Position numbers and translations under genes: made by a program. This document shows positions 17,553 to 22,877 of a stretch of DNA of 22,877 nt, one piece after another. The notes under the pieces are model-generated. The model was not told the DNA's origin, made no database searches, and saw only the letters and a list, made by a program, of their open reading frames with translations. The first letter of the stretch is position 1. Every line of letters starts with the position of its first letter. Origin of the DNA: Syntrophomonadaceae bacterium. Its GTDB lineage: Bacteria > Bacillota > Syntrophomonadia > Syntrophomonadales > Syntrophomonadaceae. The DNA lies in assembly GCA_030526885.1 (NCBI GenBank), contig JAUNBV010000007.1, forward strand, positions 1 through 22,877, in the 5' to 3' direction.

Positions 17553-18430
17553 ATGGAGTGGACCGAATACAGGGTATTGATCGCAAGCCAGTACGTTGAC
17601 CTGGTGGCTGAGTTCTTTCATCGCCTGGATTCCGGCGGGGTCGTGATAGAGGAGCAATCAGGCGTAAATGGTGGTGGGGAGGCGTGCCTGTCGGTAAAAG
17701 CTTATTTTCCTGCCTCCGAGGACAAAAGCGAAGCGATTAAACTAAATTTGCAGGCAATAAGGCGCGACCACGGAGCGGACTGCCGTCTCTTTCCCGTCGG
17801 GTAAAAAACGAGGATTGGGAAAACACCTGGAAGGAATTTTTTCATAGCTTCCGTTTGGGCCGCCGTATTGTGGTCAGCCCTTCGTGGGAGCAATGCCAAG
17901 CCGGGGCAGATGACGTGGTTATCCTTATCGACCCGGATATGGCTTTTGGTACCGGCCAGCACGCCACTACCCGCTTTTGCCTGGAACAGATGGAGCGCCA
18001 TATAATTCCCGGCAGCCGCGTATTGGATGCGGGGTGCGGTTCGGGTATCCTGGCCATCGCTGCCGCGCGGCTGGGAGCCGGTACCGTGACCGGCATCGAC
18101 AACGACGAGCTGGCGGTGCGCATCGCCACCGAAAACGTGATCATGAACGGCGTACAGGCACAGGTAAACATCCTGCCGGACGATCTCAACGCGCTGGCGG
18201 AGGAGAAAACCCCAGCTTTTGATATTATTGTAGCCAATCTCACCGATCAACTGCTGGCCGTCCTGGCGGAAGGGCTTTATGCCGTGCTGGCCAAGGGCGG
18301 CAAACTTATTGCCGCGGGGATCAATCATGAGCGCTGGGCAGCGCTGAAAGACCGGCTGCTGGCCTCAGGCTTCGCGCTGGCCGAGGAAGCCGCGGACGGC
18401 GAATGGATCGGGGCGGTATTGATGAAATAG
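17553..18430 (+). CDS. prmA: Ribosomal protein L11 methyltransferase PrmA, interrupted by a frame shift
   Basis: ATG 17553 opens MEWTEYRVLIASQYVD, the typical PrmA N-terminus, but this frame stops at 17804 after 83 residues. The family sequence resumes at once in the -1 frame with VKNEDWENTWKEFFHSFRLG and runs to 18430, including GTGQHATTRFCLEQME, the AdoMet-binding VLDAGCGSG and VANLTDQ. Adding one G to the GGG run at 17799-17801 joins both parts into about 292 residues, near the family norm. So the N-terminal recognition domain and the C-terminal Rossmann methyltransferase domain are both present. Role: trimethylation of ribosomal protein L11. PrmA after dnaJ is the standard Firmicutes order. 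Like dnaK, the break is most simply an indel error; a programmed -1 shift is possible but unsupported. Confidence 0.93.
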
Positions 18431-18441
18431 CCACTTAAGCA

Positions 18442-18470
18442 TTTTCATGGCGGATATAAAATGATACAAT
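18442..18470 (+). promoter_or_regulatory. Possible promoter for rsmE-mtaB
   Basis: TTTTCA at 18442-18447 (four of six -35 bases) and TACAAT at 18465-18470 (five of six) are 17 bases apart in the prmA-rsmE gap. Confidence 0.5.
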
Positions 18471-18503
18471 TATAAGAAATCGGTGCGAACGGAGGGAATG
18501 GAT

Positions 18504-19271
18504 ATGCACCGCTTTTTTATGGCAAAAATAGCCGAAAAGGGACAGCCCATAATATTTGACCGTGAACAGAGCCGCCATATCCGCAAGGTGCTGCGCTTAC
18601 GCGGGGGCACGGAAATCGAGGCCTTTGACGGCCAGGGCGGGGTGTGCCGCGCCGTGCTGCGCGATGTGAACGCGGAAAAAATCATCGCGGAAGTGACTGA
18701 ACTGCTGCACGAAGAGCGCGAGAGCCCGCTGAAGGTGATCCTGTGCCAGGGGCTGGCCAAAGGCGAGCGCATGGATACCATCCTGCAAAAAGCCGTGGAA
18801 CTGGGAGCGGCCGGGTTTCAACCGTTTATCAGCCGCCATGCGGTAGTGGAATTGTCCGGGGAGCGGGCGGAAAAAAAGATGCGGCGCTGGCAAAGCATCG
18901 TGCTGGAAGCCTGCAAGCAATGCCGCCGCAATACGATTCCCCCGGTAGCGGAGCTGTTGGGCTTCAATGCATTACTGAATGTGATCGGCGCGCAGCCCGC
19001 CATCATGCTCTATGAGAATGAAACCGCGCGGAGCCTGAAACAAGTATTGCAGCAGCAAAGAGAGGACTGGCGGGGGCAAAGCCTGTATCTCATCGTCGGC
19101 CCGGAGGGCGGTTTTGCCCCCGAAGAGGCCGAGCTGGCCCAAGCCCGCGGCATACATCTGGCCGGACTGGGGCCCCGCATCCTGCGTACCGAGACTGCCG
19201 GCCCCGCCGCATTGGCCGCCATCATGTACGAATTTGACGGCCTGGGTAAGGGGTTAGGCGCAGAGCAGTGA
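18504..19271 (+). CDS. rsmE: 16S rRNA m3U1498 methyltransferase RsmE
   Basis: 255 residues from ATG 18504, 7 bases after GGAGGG (18491-18496). An ATG at 18498 is too close to that site, and a GTG at 18483 precedes it. The N-terminal PUA-like domain contains DREQSRHIRKVLRL; the C-terminal SPOUT knot carries LIVGPEGGF, EEAELA and LGPRILRTETA, the AdoMet-binding signatures of the family. Role: methylates N3 of U1498 in 16S rRNA in the small subunit decoding region. The prmA-rsmE-mtaB order is common in Clostridia. Confidence 0.96.
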   Translation: MHRFFMAKIAEKGQPIIFDREQSRHIRKVLRLRGGTEIEAFDGQGGVCRAVLRDVNAEKIIAEVTELLHEERESPLKVILCQGLAKGERMDTILQKAVELGAAGFQPFISRHAVVELSGERAEKKMRRWQSIVLEACKQCRRNTIPPVAELLGFNALLNVIGAQPAIMLYENETARSLKQVLQQQREDWRGQSLYLIVGPEGGFAPEEAELAQARGIHLAGLGPRILRTETAGPAALAAIMYEFDGLGKGLGAEQ

Positions 19272-19317
19272 AGCGATTGCCGTTCCTGGGGTGGACACAC
19301 AGGGGAAAGGAATTACT

Positions 19318-20637
19318 ATGGAAGCCGGACGAGTAGCCCTGCACACTTTGGGGTGTAAGGTGAATCAGGTGGAGAGCGACGCCCTGCGGGAGGATTTTCT
19401 CAGGCGGGGCTGGCGGGTGGTTGATTTTAGGGACGAAGCCGAAGTCTATATCATCAACAGCTGCACCGTGACCCATGTGAGCGATCGCAAATCCCGCGCT
19501 ATGGTGCGGCGGGCCGCGCGTCTGCGCCCCGACGCCCTAGTCGTGCTGACCGGCTGCATGGCCGCCGTGGGCGGCGGGGAATTGAGTGAAGATGCCGGCC
19601 TGGTAGTGGGTAACCGCGATAAGCCCCAGATTGCCGCGTTGGTGGAGGAATATCTATCTCAAGCTGAAAAAAAGCGGGTATGCTATATCGCGCCTCCCAC
19701 CGCCGCCGACAAGCTGATGCCACAGCCGCGCTGTACCCGCGGTGAGCGCAGCCGCGCCTTGGTAAAGATACAGGACGGCTGCGAGAGCTTCTGCTCCTAC
19801 TGCATTGTGCCATATGCGCGCGGACCCGTGCGCAGCAAAATGCCTTCGGAGGTATTGCGCGAGATTTGGCAGCTGCTGGGGCTGGGTTACCGGGAAATAG
19901 TGCTCACCGGCATTCACACCGGCCATTATGGGCGGGATGTGCCCGGCTGGGATCTCGCCCGTTTGCTAATATATTTACTGCCGCAGTTGCCCTCTGACTG
20001 CCGCTTGCGGCTGAGCTCGATCGAGCCCACGGAGTTTCATCCCGAACTGATAGAACTGCTGGCGGCCGAGCCCAGGCTGTGCCGTCACTTCCATATACCT
20101 CTGCAAAGCGGTTCCGATAGCATTCTGGAATCGATGGGGCGGCCCTACCGCCGCGAGGATTACCGGCGGCTAATCGGAGAGCTGGACGCTTTGCTCCCCG
20201 GCGCGGCTTTTACCGCCGACGTGATGGTGGGTTATCCCGGCGAGAGCGAGGAGGACTTTGCCGCCACCTGCGAATTGCTGAGCGCTCTGCCCATCAGCGA
20301 TCTGCACGTATTTAAATACTCCCGCCGCGCCGGTACCCCGGCCGCGGCCATGCCATATCCGGTGGATGAGGCGACAAAAACTGCCCGCAGCCATCACCTG
20401 ATGGCGCTGGGCCGTAAAAACCGCCGGGAGTTTATTGAAAGCCAACTTGGCCGCACCCTGACGGTGGTGATGGAAAAAGAGCTGAAGCCCGGTCAATGGC
20501 TGGCTTTGACCGATAACTACATCGAGGTTACGGTCCCCGTCCCGCCCGGCCGCGAGGTGCTAAGCGGCAGCCTGTATAGCGTGCGCTTAAACGAATTGGA
20601 AAAAAACCATGGCGCAGTAAAAGCAGTTTTGATATAA
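19318..20637 (+). CDS. mtaB: tRNA t6A37 methylthiotransferase MtaB
   Basis: 439 residues from ATG 19318, after AAAGGA at 19306-19311; an upstream in-frame GTG (19291) lacks a site. The N-terminal UPF0004 domain has the three cluster ligands Cys13 (TLGCKVNQ), Cys49 (NSCTVT) and Cys80 (TGCMA). The radical SAM domain has CESFCSYC with Cys155, Cys159 and Cys162. A C-terminal TRAM-like region follows. The TLGCKVNQxES start and VPYARG fit MtaB rather than MiaB or RimO. Role: converts t6A to ms2t6A at position 37 of ANN-decoding tRNAs using two iron-sulfur clusters. It starts 46 bases after rsmE, with no terminator between, so cotranscription is likely. Confidence 0.94.
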   Translation: MEAGRVALHTLGCKVNQVESDALREDFLRRGWRVVDFRDEAEVYIINSCTVTHVSDRKSRAMVRRAARLRPDALVVLTGCMAAVGGGELSEDAGLVVGNRDKPQIAALVEEYLSQAEKKRVCYIAPPTAADKLMPQPRCTRGERSRALVKIQDGCESFCSYCIVPYARGPVRSKMPSEVLREIWQLLGLGYREIVLTGIHTGHYGRDVPGWDLARLLIYLLPQLPSDCRLRLSSIEPTEFHPELIELLAAEPRLCRHFHIPLQSGSDSILESMGRPYRREDYRRLIGELDALLPGAAFTADVMVGYPGESEEDFAATCELLSALPISDLHVFKYSRRAGTPAAAMPYPVDEATKTARSHHLMALGRKNRREFIESQLGRTLTVVMEKELKPGQWLALTDNYIEVTVPVPPGREVLSGSLYSVRLNELEKNHGAVKAVLI

Positions 20638-20638
20638 T
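20633..20638 (+). promoter_or_regulatory. -10-like element before the HIT gene
   Basis: A perfect TATAAT overlaps the mtaB stop codon, about 35 bases before the HIT start. No acceptable -35 is seen at 16-18 bases, so the call is weak. Confidence 0.3.
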
Positions 20639-20670
20639 ATATCTTTAAATATAATACCGGAGGGAAAAGC

Positions 20671-21021
20671 GTGATGGCAGCTGATTGTTTGTTCTGCAAA
20701 ATCCTGCGTAAGGAGATACCGGCGGAGATCGTATATGAGAATGAAGCGGCGGTGGTGATAAAGGACATACAGCCCTGCGCGCCGGTACACCTGCTGGTCA
20801 TACCGAAGCAGCATATCGAATCGTTAAACGCGATCGTGCCGGAGCAGGCCGCTATGTTGGGGCAGTTGCAGCTTGCGGCGCAGGCCGCTGCGGTAGTGGC
20901 GGGCACTGCCCAGCCGGGCTGGAGACTCATTTCAAACGTTGGCCCCGGCGGCGGTCAGGAGGTCATGCATCTGCATTATCACCTGATTGGCGGAAAAATA
21001 TTAGGCTGGACGCCGGATTAA
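20671..21021 (+). CDS. HIT-family nucleotide-binding protein
   Basis: 116 residues from GTG 20671, or 115 from ATG 20674; GGAGGG at 20659-20664 could serve either (6 or 9 bases). The N-terminus CLFCKILRKEIPAEIVYEN, the LLVIPKQHIESL strand and the C-terminal HLHYHLIGG (the HxHxH histidine triad) place it in the HINT branch. Family knowledge: such proteins hydrolyse adenosine phosphoramidates and bind purine nucleotides; the physiological substrate in bacteria is uncertain. The two Cys near the N-terminus (CLFC) belong to a zinc site seen in some members. The mtaB-HIT-rpsU order is usual in Firmicutes. Confidence 0.95.
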   Translation: MMAADCLFCKILRKEIPAEIVYENEAAVVIKDIQPCAPVHLLVIPKQHIESLNAIVPEQAAMLGQLQLAAQAAAVVAGTAQPGWRLISNVGPGGGQEVMHLHYHLIGGKILGWTPD

Positions 21022-21088
21022 TGTTGACGCCACCCAATTAAATAGGTAAAATAAAGAGGTTATATGGCTAGCTGAGGGGAGGGATACA

Positions 21089-21265
21089 ATGAGTGAGGTA
21101 AAAGTAGGAAAGAACGAATCTCTGGACAGTGCCCTAAAACGCTTTAAGCGTACCTGCCAAAAGTCTGGAGTAATGCAGGATATCCGCAAACATGATCATT
21201 ATGAAAAACCCAGCGTGAAGAAAAAGAAAAAATCGGAGGCGGCACGCAAAAAGAAAAGGTTTTAG
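21089..21265 (+). CDS. rpsU: 30S ribosomal protein S21
   Basis: 58 residues, the normal S21 size, from ATG 21089 with a strong GAGGGGAGGG site just upstream. It reads MSEVKVGKNESLDSALKRFK, then a KSGVMQDIRKHDHYEKPS core and a Lys/Arg-rich tail (KKKKKSEAARKKKRF). Role: small-subunit protein near the 3' end of 16S rRNA that helps initiation. It follows the HIT gene by 67 bases. In many Firmicutes yqeY comes next; here a short membrane peptide gene follows instead. Confidence 0.97.
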   Translation: MSEVKVGKNESLDSALKRFKRTCQKSGVMQDIRKHDHYEKPSVKKKKKSEAARKKKRF

Positions 21266-21361
21266 CCTATTATCGTTGGATCCAAGCGGTAGCGCCTGAC
21301 TCCCCGGGCCGGGAACGAGCCAACGGTTTCAAGCTAGGCCAAGATGCATTGATTAATCGTT

Positions 21362-21396
21362 AAGGGTCCGGCATCACCGAGGTGCCGGACCCTTTT
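21362..21396 (+). terminator. Intrinsic terminator after rpsU
   Basis: 21362-21375 (AAGGGTCCGGCATC) pairs with 21381-21394 (GGTGCCGGACCCTT) in a 14-bp stem with one G-U pair and a 5-base loop, ending in TTTT. It lies only 25 bases before the next start codon, so it could also attenuate that gene. Confidence 0.88.
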
Positions 21397-21421
21397 ATCA
21401 AATTGACGGAGGTGTAAGCCC

Positions 21422-21541
21422 ATGGCATTCATGAATAGGGGAATGCAGAACAAGAAGCAAAGGATAGCGGTCATTATCATAATCGGCGTGGTGCTGGTTT
21501 CGTTTCTGGTCAGCATCGTGGCGCTTTCCGGCTGGATTTAA
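21422..21541 (+). CDS. Small single-pass membrane peptide, 39 residues
   Basis: ATG 21422 follows GGAGGTG (21408-21414) with good spacing, and the frame is open for 39 residues. The N-terminus MAFMNRGMQNKKQR is basic; residues about 15-36 (IAVIIIIGVVLVSFLVSIVA) form one hydrophobic helix, so the inside-positive rule predicts a cytoplasmic N-terminus. Size and shape resemble the DUF4044/Prli42 class of tiny Firmicutes membrane proteins, but I cannot show homology. It sits between the rpsU terminator and a convergent terminator, with no promoter that I can place, so it may be expressed by read-through of the terminator. Reality of the gene rests on its ribosome-binding site and its clean topology. 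Confidence 0.7.
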   Translation: MAFMNRGMQNKKQRIAVIIIIGVVLVSFLVSIVALSGWI

Positions 21542-21604
21542 AACCGGAGGCTTCATTACTTAAATAATTAAGTTCGCTTCCCATCATACTTAAAGCCAAA
21601 AGAA

Positions 21605-21637
21605 AAGGCCCCAAAGCGGTATGCGCTTTGGGGCCTT
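21605..21637. terminator. Bidirectional terminator between the + strand genes and rplS
   Basis: 21605-21618 (AAGGCCCCAAAGCG) and 21624-21637 form a perfect 14-bp stem with a 5-base loop. On the - strand it is followed by TTTTCTTTT, making a good terminator for rplS; on the + strand by a T-rich tract after 21636. Confidence 0.9.
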
Positions 21638-21647
21638 GTTGTGTTTG

Positions 21648-22004
21648 CTATTTGCTGTAGCGGCTCTTTTCCTTTACGCGGGCTTTCTTGCCGGTGCGTT
21701 GGCGCAGGTAATACAGGCGCGCCCTACGAACTTTGCCGCGGCGGGTGACCTCGATTTTGGCAATCTTCGGGGTGTTCATGGGGAAAGTACGCTCCACCGA
21801 CACGCCAAACGCAGTTTTGCGCACGGTAAAAGTCTGTCCCAGGCCGGTTCCCCGAATCTTGATCACTACGCCCTCAAAAACCTGGATTCTTTCCCGGGTG
21901 CCTTCCACGACTTTGACGTGTACCTTCAGCGTATCGCCGGGGCCAAAGCGGGGCAAATCTTTCTTCAGATATTCTTCCTCGATAGATCTGATAATTTCGT
22001 TCAT
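21648..22004 (-). CDS. rplS: 50S ribosomal protein L19
   Basis: 118 residues from ATG at 22004 (- strand), after GGAGGGAGG; the ATG six codons upstream overlaps this site and is rejected. The sequence MNEIIRSIEEEYLKKDLPRF, then FGPGDTLKVHVKVVEG, IQVFEGVVIKIRG, SVERTFPMNTPKI and RRGKVRRARLYYLRQRTGK is the L19 consensus. Role: large-subunit protein at the interface with the 30S subunit. It has its own promoter (22082-22110) and a hairpin beside its ribosome-binding site, so it is not only cotranscribed with the methyltransferase gene upstream. Confidence 0.97.
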   Translation of the reverse strand: MNEIIRSIEEEYLKKDLPRFGPGDTLKVHVKVVEGTRERIQVFEGVVIKIRGTGLGQTFTVRKTAFGVSVERTFPMNTPKIAKIEVTRRGKVRRARLYYLRQRTGKKARVKEKSRYSK

Positions 22005-22019
22005 TATTTTTCCTCCCTC

Positions 22020-22050
22020 CATCAGACGTTCATAACATGTTATCGTTCAT
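22020..22050 (-). promoter_or_regulatory. Candidate rplS leader hairpin (possible L19 leader)
   Basis: On the - strand, CAT, ACG and ATAA stack against TTAT, CGT and ATG around a CATG loop, with a small internal loop and a 3-base bulge. The structure ends at the rplS ribosome-binding site. An L19 leader is a known class in Firmicutes, but I could not match its consensus. Confidence 0.4.
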
Positions 22051-22081
22051 GCAGCGGACCGCCTTATTCACAGACTTTAGT

Positions 22082-22110
22082 ATTGTAACACAGCGCGGAA
22101 ACAAGCTCAA
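22082..22110 (-). promoter_or_regulatory. rplS promoter
   Basis: Read on the - strand: TTGAGC (22110-22105), a 17-base spacer, TACAAT (22087-22082). Transcription would start near 22075, giving a leader of about 70 bases. Confidence 0.65.
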
Positions 22111-22314
22111 GCAAAATTTTATAAAATCTTTTTAAGGAAACTGCAACGAGCGGCTAATCTCACAACTACGGAAAAGCAATCCCACGGGCTACGCCAGTCG
22201 AGCACCGAAATCTTTTGTTAAATATGTCAAGTAAAATTAGCACCCTCCTATGAAGCCCTTGGGGAAGGATTTTTCCTTCGCTGCTGCGGGTTTTAGCGGC
22301 GGCGGAGCGGGCGG
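22111..22314. other. Non-coding stretch between the RNA methyltransferase gene and the rplS promoter
   Basis: No gene is supported. It contains a perfect hairpin GAAGGA-tttt-TCCTTC (22264-22279) without a T run, an isolated ribosome-binding-site-like AGGAGGGTG on the - strand (about 22249-22241) with no good frame after it, and TGTCAAG at 22225-22231. Confidence 0.5.
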
Positions 22315-22877
22315 TCAGCCCTCGAACCAGGGTTCGCCCAGGAGGCGATCTAAGAGGATGGATACCGCGCTGCGCACGGACAGGTGGTTATAGCCGCCGC
22401 CGGCGTCTATCGGCTCCAGGATCATATCGCAGCTCTTGAGGAAAGCCTCGTCCATGCCAAAGCCGGTGCCGAAAAGCAGCAGATAGCTGCCCTGATCGCT
22501 TTTAAGCCGGTTGCGCATAGCGCGGTGAGCGATGCCGCCCTCATAGCGGTGGGCAGTGGTGGCCACGGTATAAAGCGGGCCGGGATGCTGCGCGGCGACG
22601 GCGGCTTTGGCTTCCTCCAGGCTGTGGCAAAGCTGCACCCGCTCGAAAGCGTCGCGGCGGTCAGCGTTATACTGGCCGCCAAAACCTTCCTGCCAGAAAT
22701 CGAGGATGTGATTTATCAGCTCATGCTGGCTGGGGGAAGGATGTACCACCAAGAAACCCTCTACCCCAAAACTGCGCGCGGCGCGGGCGATGTCGTGGAG
22801 ATCGAGATTAGTTACCGAAGTAGTCACCACCTCCCCGCGGCGGTTGCGCATGGGGTAGTGCAGCAGGCCGATGTACA
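22315..22877 (-). CDS. SAM-dependent RNA methyltransferase, SPOUT type (trmD-neighbour family), 5' end missing
   Basis: 186 residues are visible; the frame runs off the window on its N-terminal side (YIGLLHYPMRNRRGE...). Only a few residues are probably missing, since family members begin just before the LLHYP motif. EVVTTSVTNLDLHDIARAAR is highly characteristic of the Methyltrn_RNA_4 family, and LLLFGTGFGM plus the C-terminal LSVRSAVSILLDRLLGE fit a trefoil-knot AdoMet site. Family knowledge: the gene usually lies between trmD and rplS, and in some bacteria it is fused to TrmD; its RNA target is not established to my knowledge. Its position directly upstream of rplS supports the assignment, and predicts trmD just beyond the window. 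Confidence 0.85.
   Translation of the reverse strand, partial: YIGLLHYPMRNRRGEVVTTSVTNLDLHDIARAARSFGVEGFLVVHPSPSQHELINHILDFWQEGFGGQYNADRRDAFERVQLCHSLEEAKAAVAAQHPGPLYTVATTAHRYEGGIAHRAMRNRLKSDQGSYLLLFGTGFGMDEAFLKSCDMILEPIDAGGGYNHLSVRSAVSILLDRLLGEPWFEG

Noticed and set aside
22186..22230. Short TTG-started frame on the - strand after an AGGAGGGTG site upstream of rplS
   Set aside because: Only 13 codons, poor start, and no recognisable product; probably an isolated purine-rich run.

Overview
The window is a housekeeping stretch from an endospore-forming, low-oxygen member of the Firmicutes (Clostridia-like). The evidence is gene order and gene content: recA-rny-ymdB-spoVS, lepA-hemW-hrcA-grpE-dnaK-dnaJ-prmA-rsmE-mtaB-HIT-rpsU, and a perfect CIRCE operator are typical Firmicutes arrangements, and SpoVS is a sporulation protein. 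By eye the DNA is moderately G+C rich and codes densely. I see no mobile element with a transposase, no phage gene, no CRISPR array, and no tRNA or rRNA gene.

Layout. Positions 1-21541 are all on the + strand. (1) 2-3005: the 3' part of an FtsH-like AAA+ zinc protease, a stand-alone CinA C-terminal domain (PncC), and recA. (2) 3006-3345: a gene-free gap with a very good sigma-A promoter at the end of recA, several hairpins and a strong intrinsic terminator. This could be a small RNA or an attenuated leader for rny. (3) 3346-6229: RNase Y, the YmdB phosphodiesterase and SpoVS, the last with a sigma-H-like promoter. (4) 6329-9523: an M19 dipeptidase, a PHP phosphoesterase, a secreted LysM-NlpC/P60 cell-wall hydrolase and an unrecognised 130-residue protein. 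(5) 9656-12597: LepA (EF4) and HemW. (6) 12683-17526: the CIRCE-controlled heat-shock operon hrcA-grpE-dnaK-dnaJ. (7) 17553-21541: the PrmA and RsmE methyltransferases, MtaB, a HIT protein, ribosomal protein S21 and a 39-residue membrane peptide. (8) 21605-22877: a convergent terminator, then rplS (L19) and an RNA methyltransferase on the - strand, the latter cut by the window end.

Much of the window serves protein and RNA quality control: chaperones and their repressor, RNase Y, translation factor EF4, and modification of ribosomal proteins, rRNA and tRNA. Cell-wall turnover and sporulation genes sit between these blocks.

The most notable anomalies are single-base frame breaks in dnaK (about 15246-15249) and prmA (about 17799-17801). 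Both fall in short homopolymers and are more likely sequence errors than biology. Next are the structured recA-rny gap, an apparent AUU start for rny, and a bulged hairpin next to the rplS ribosome-binding site. I found no convincing new multi-gene system here.
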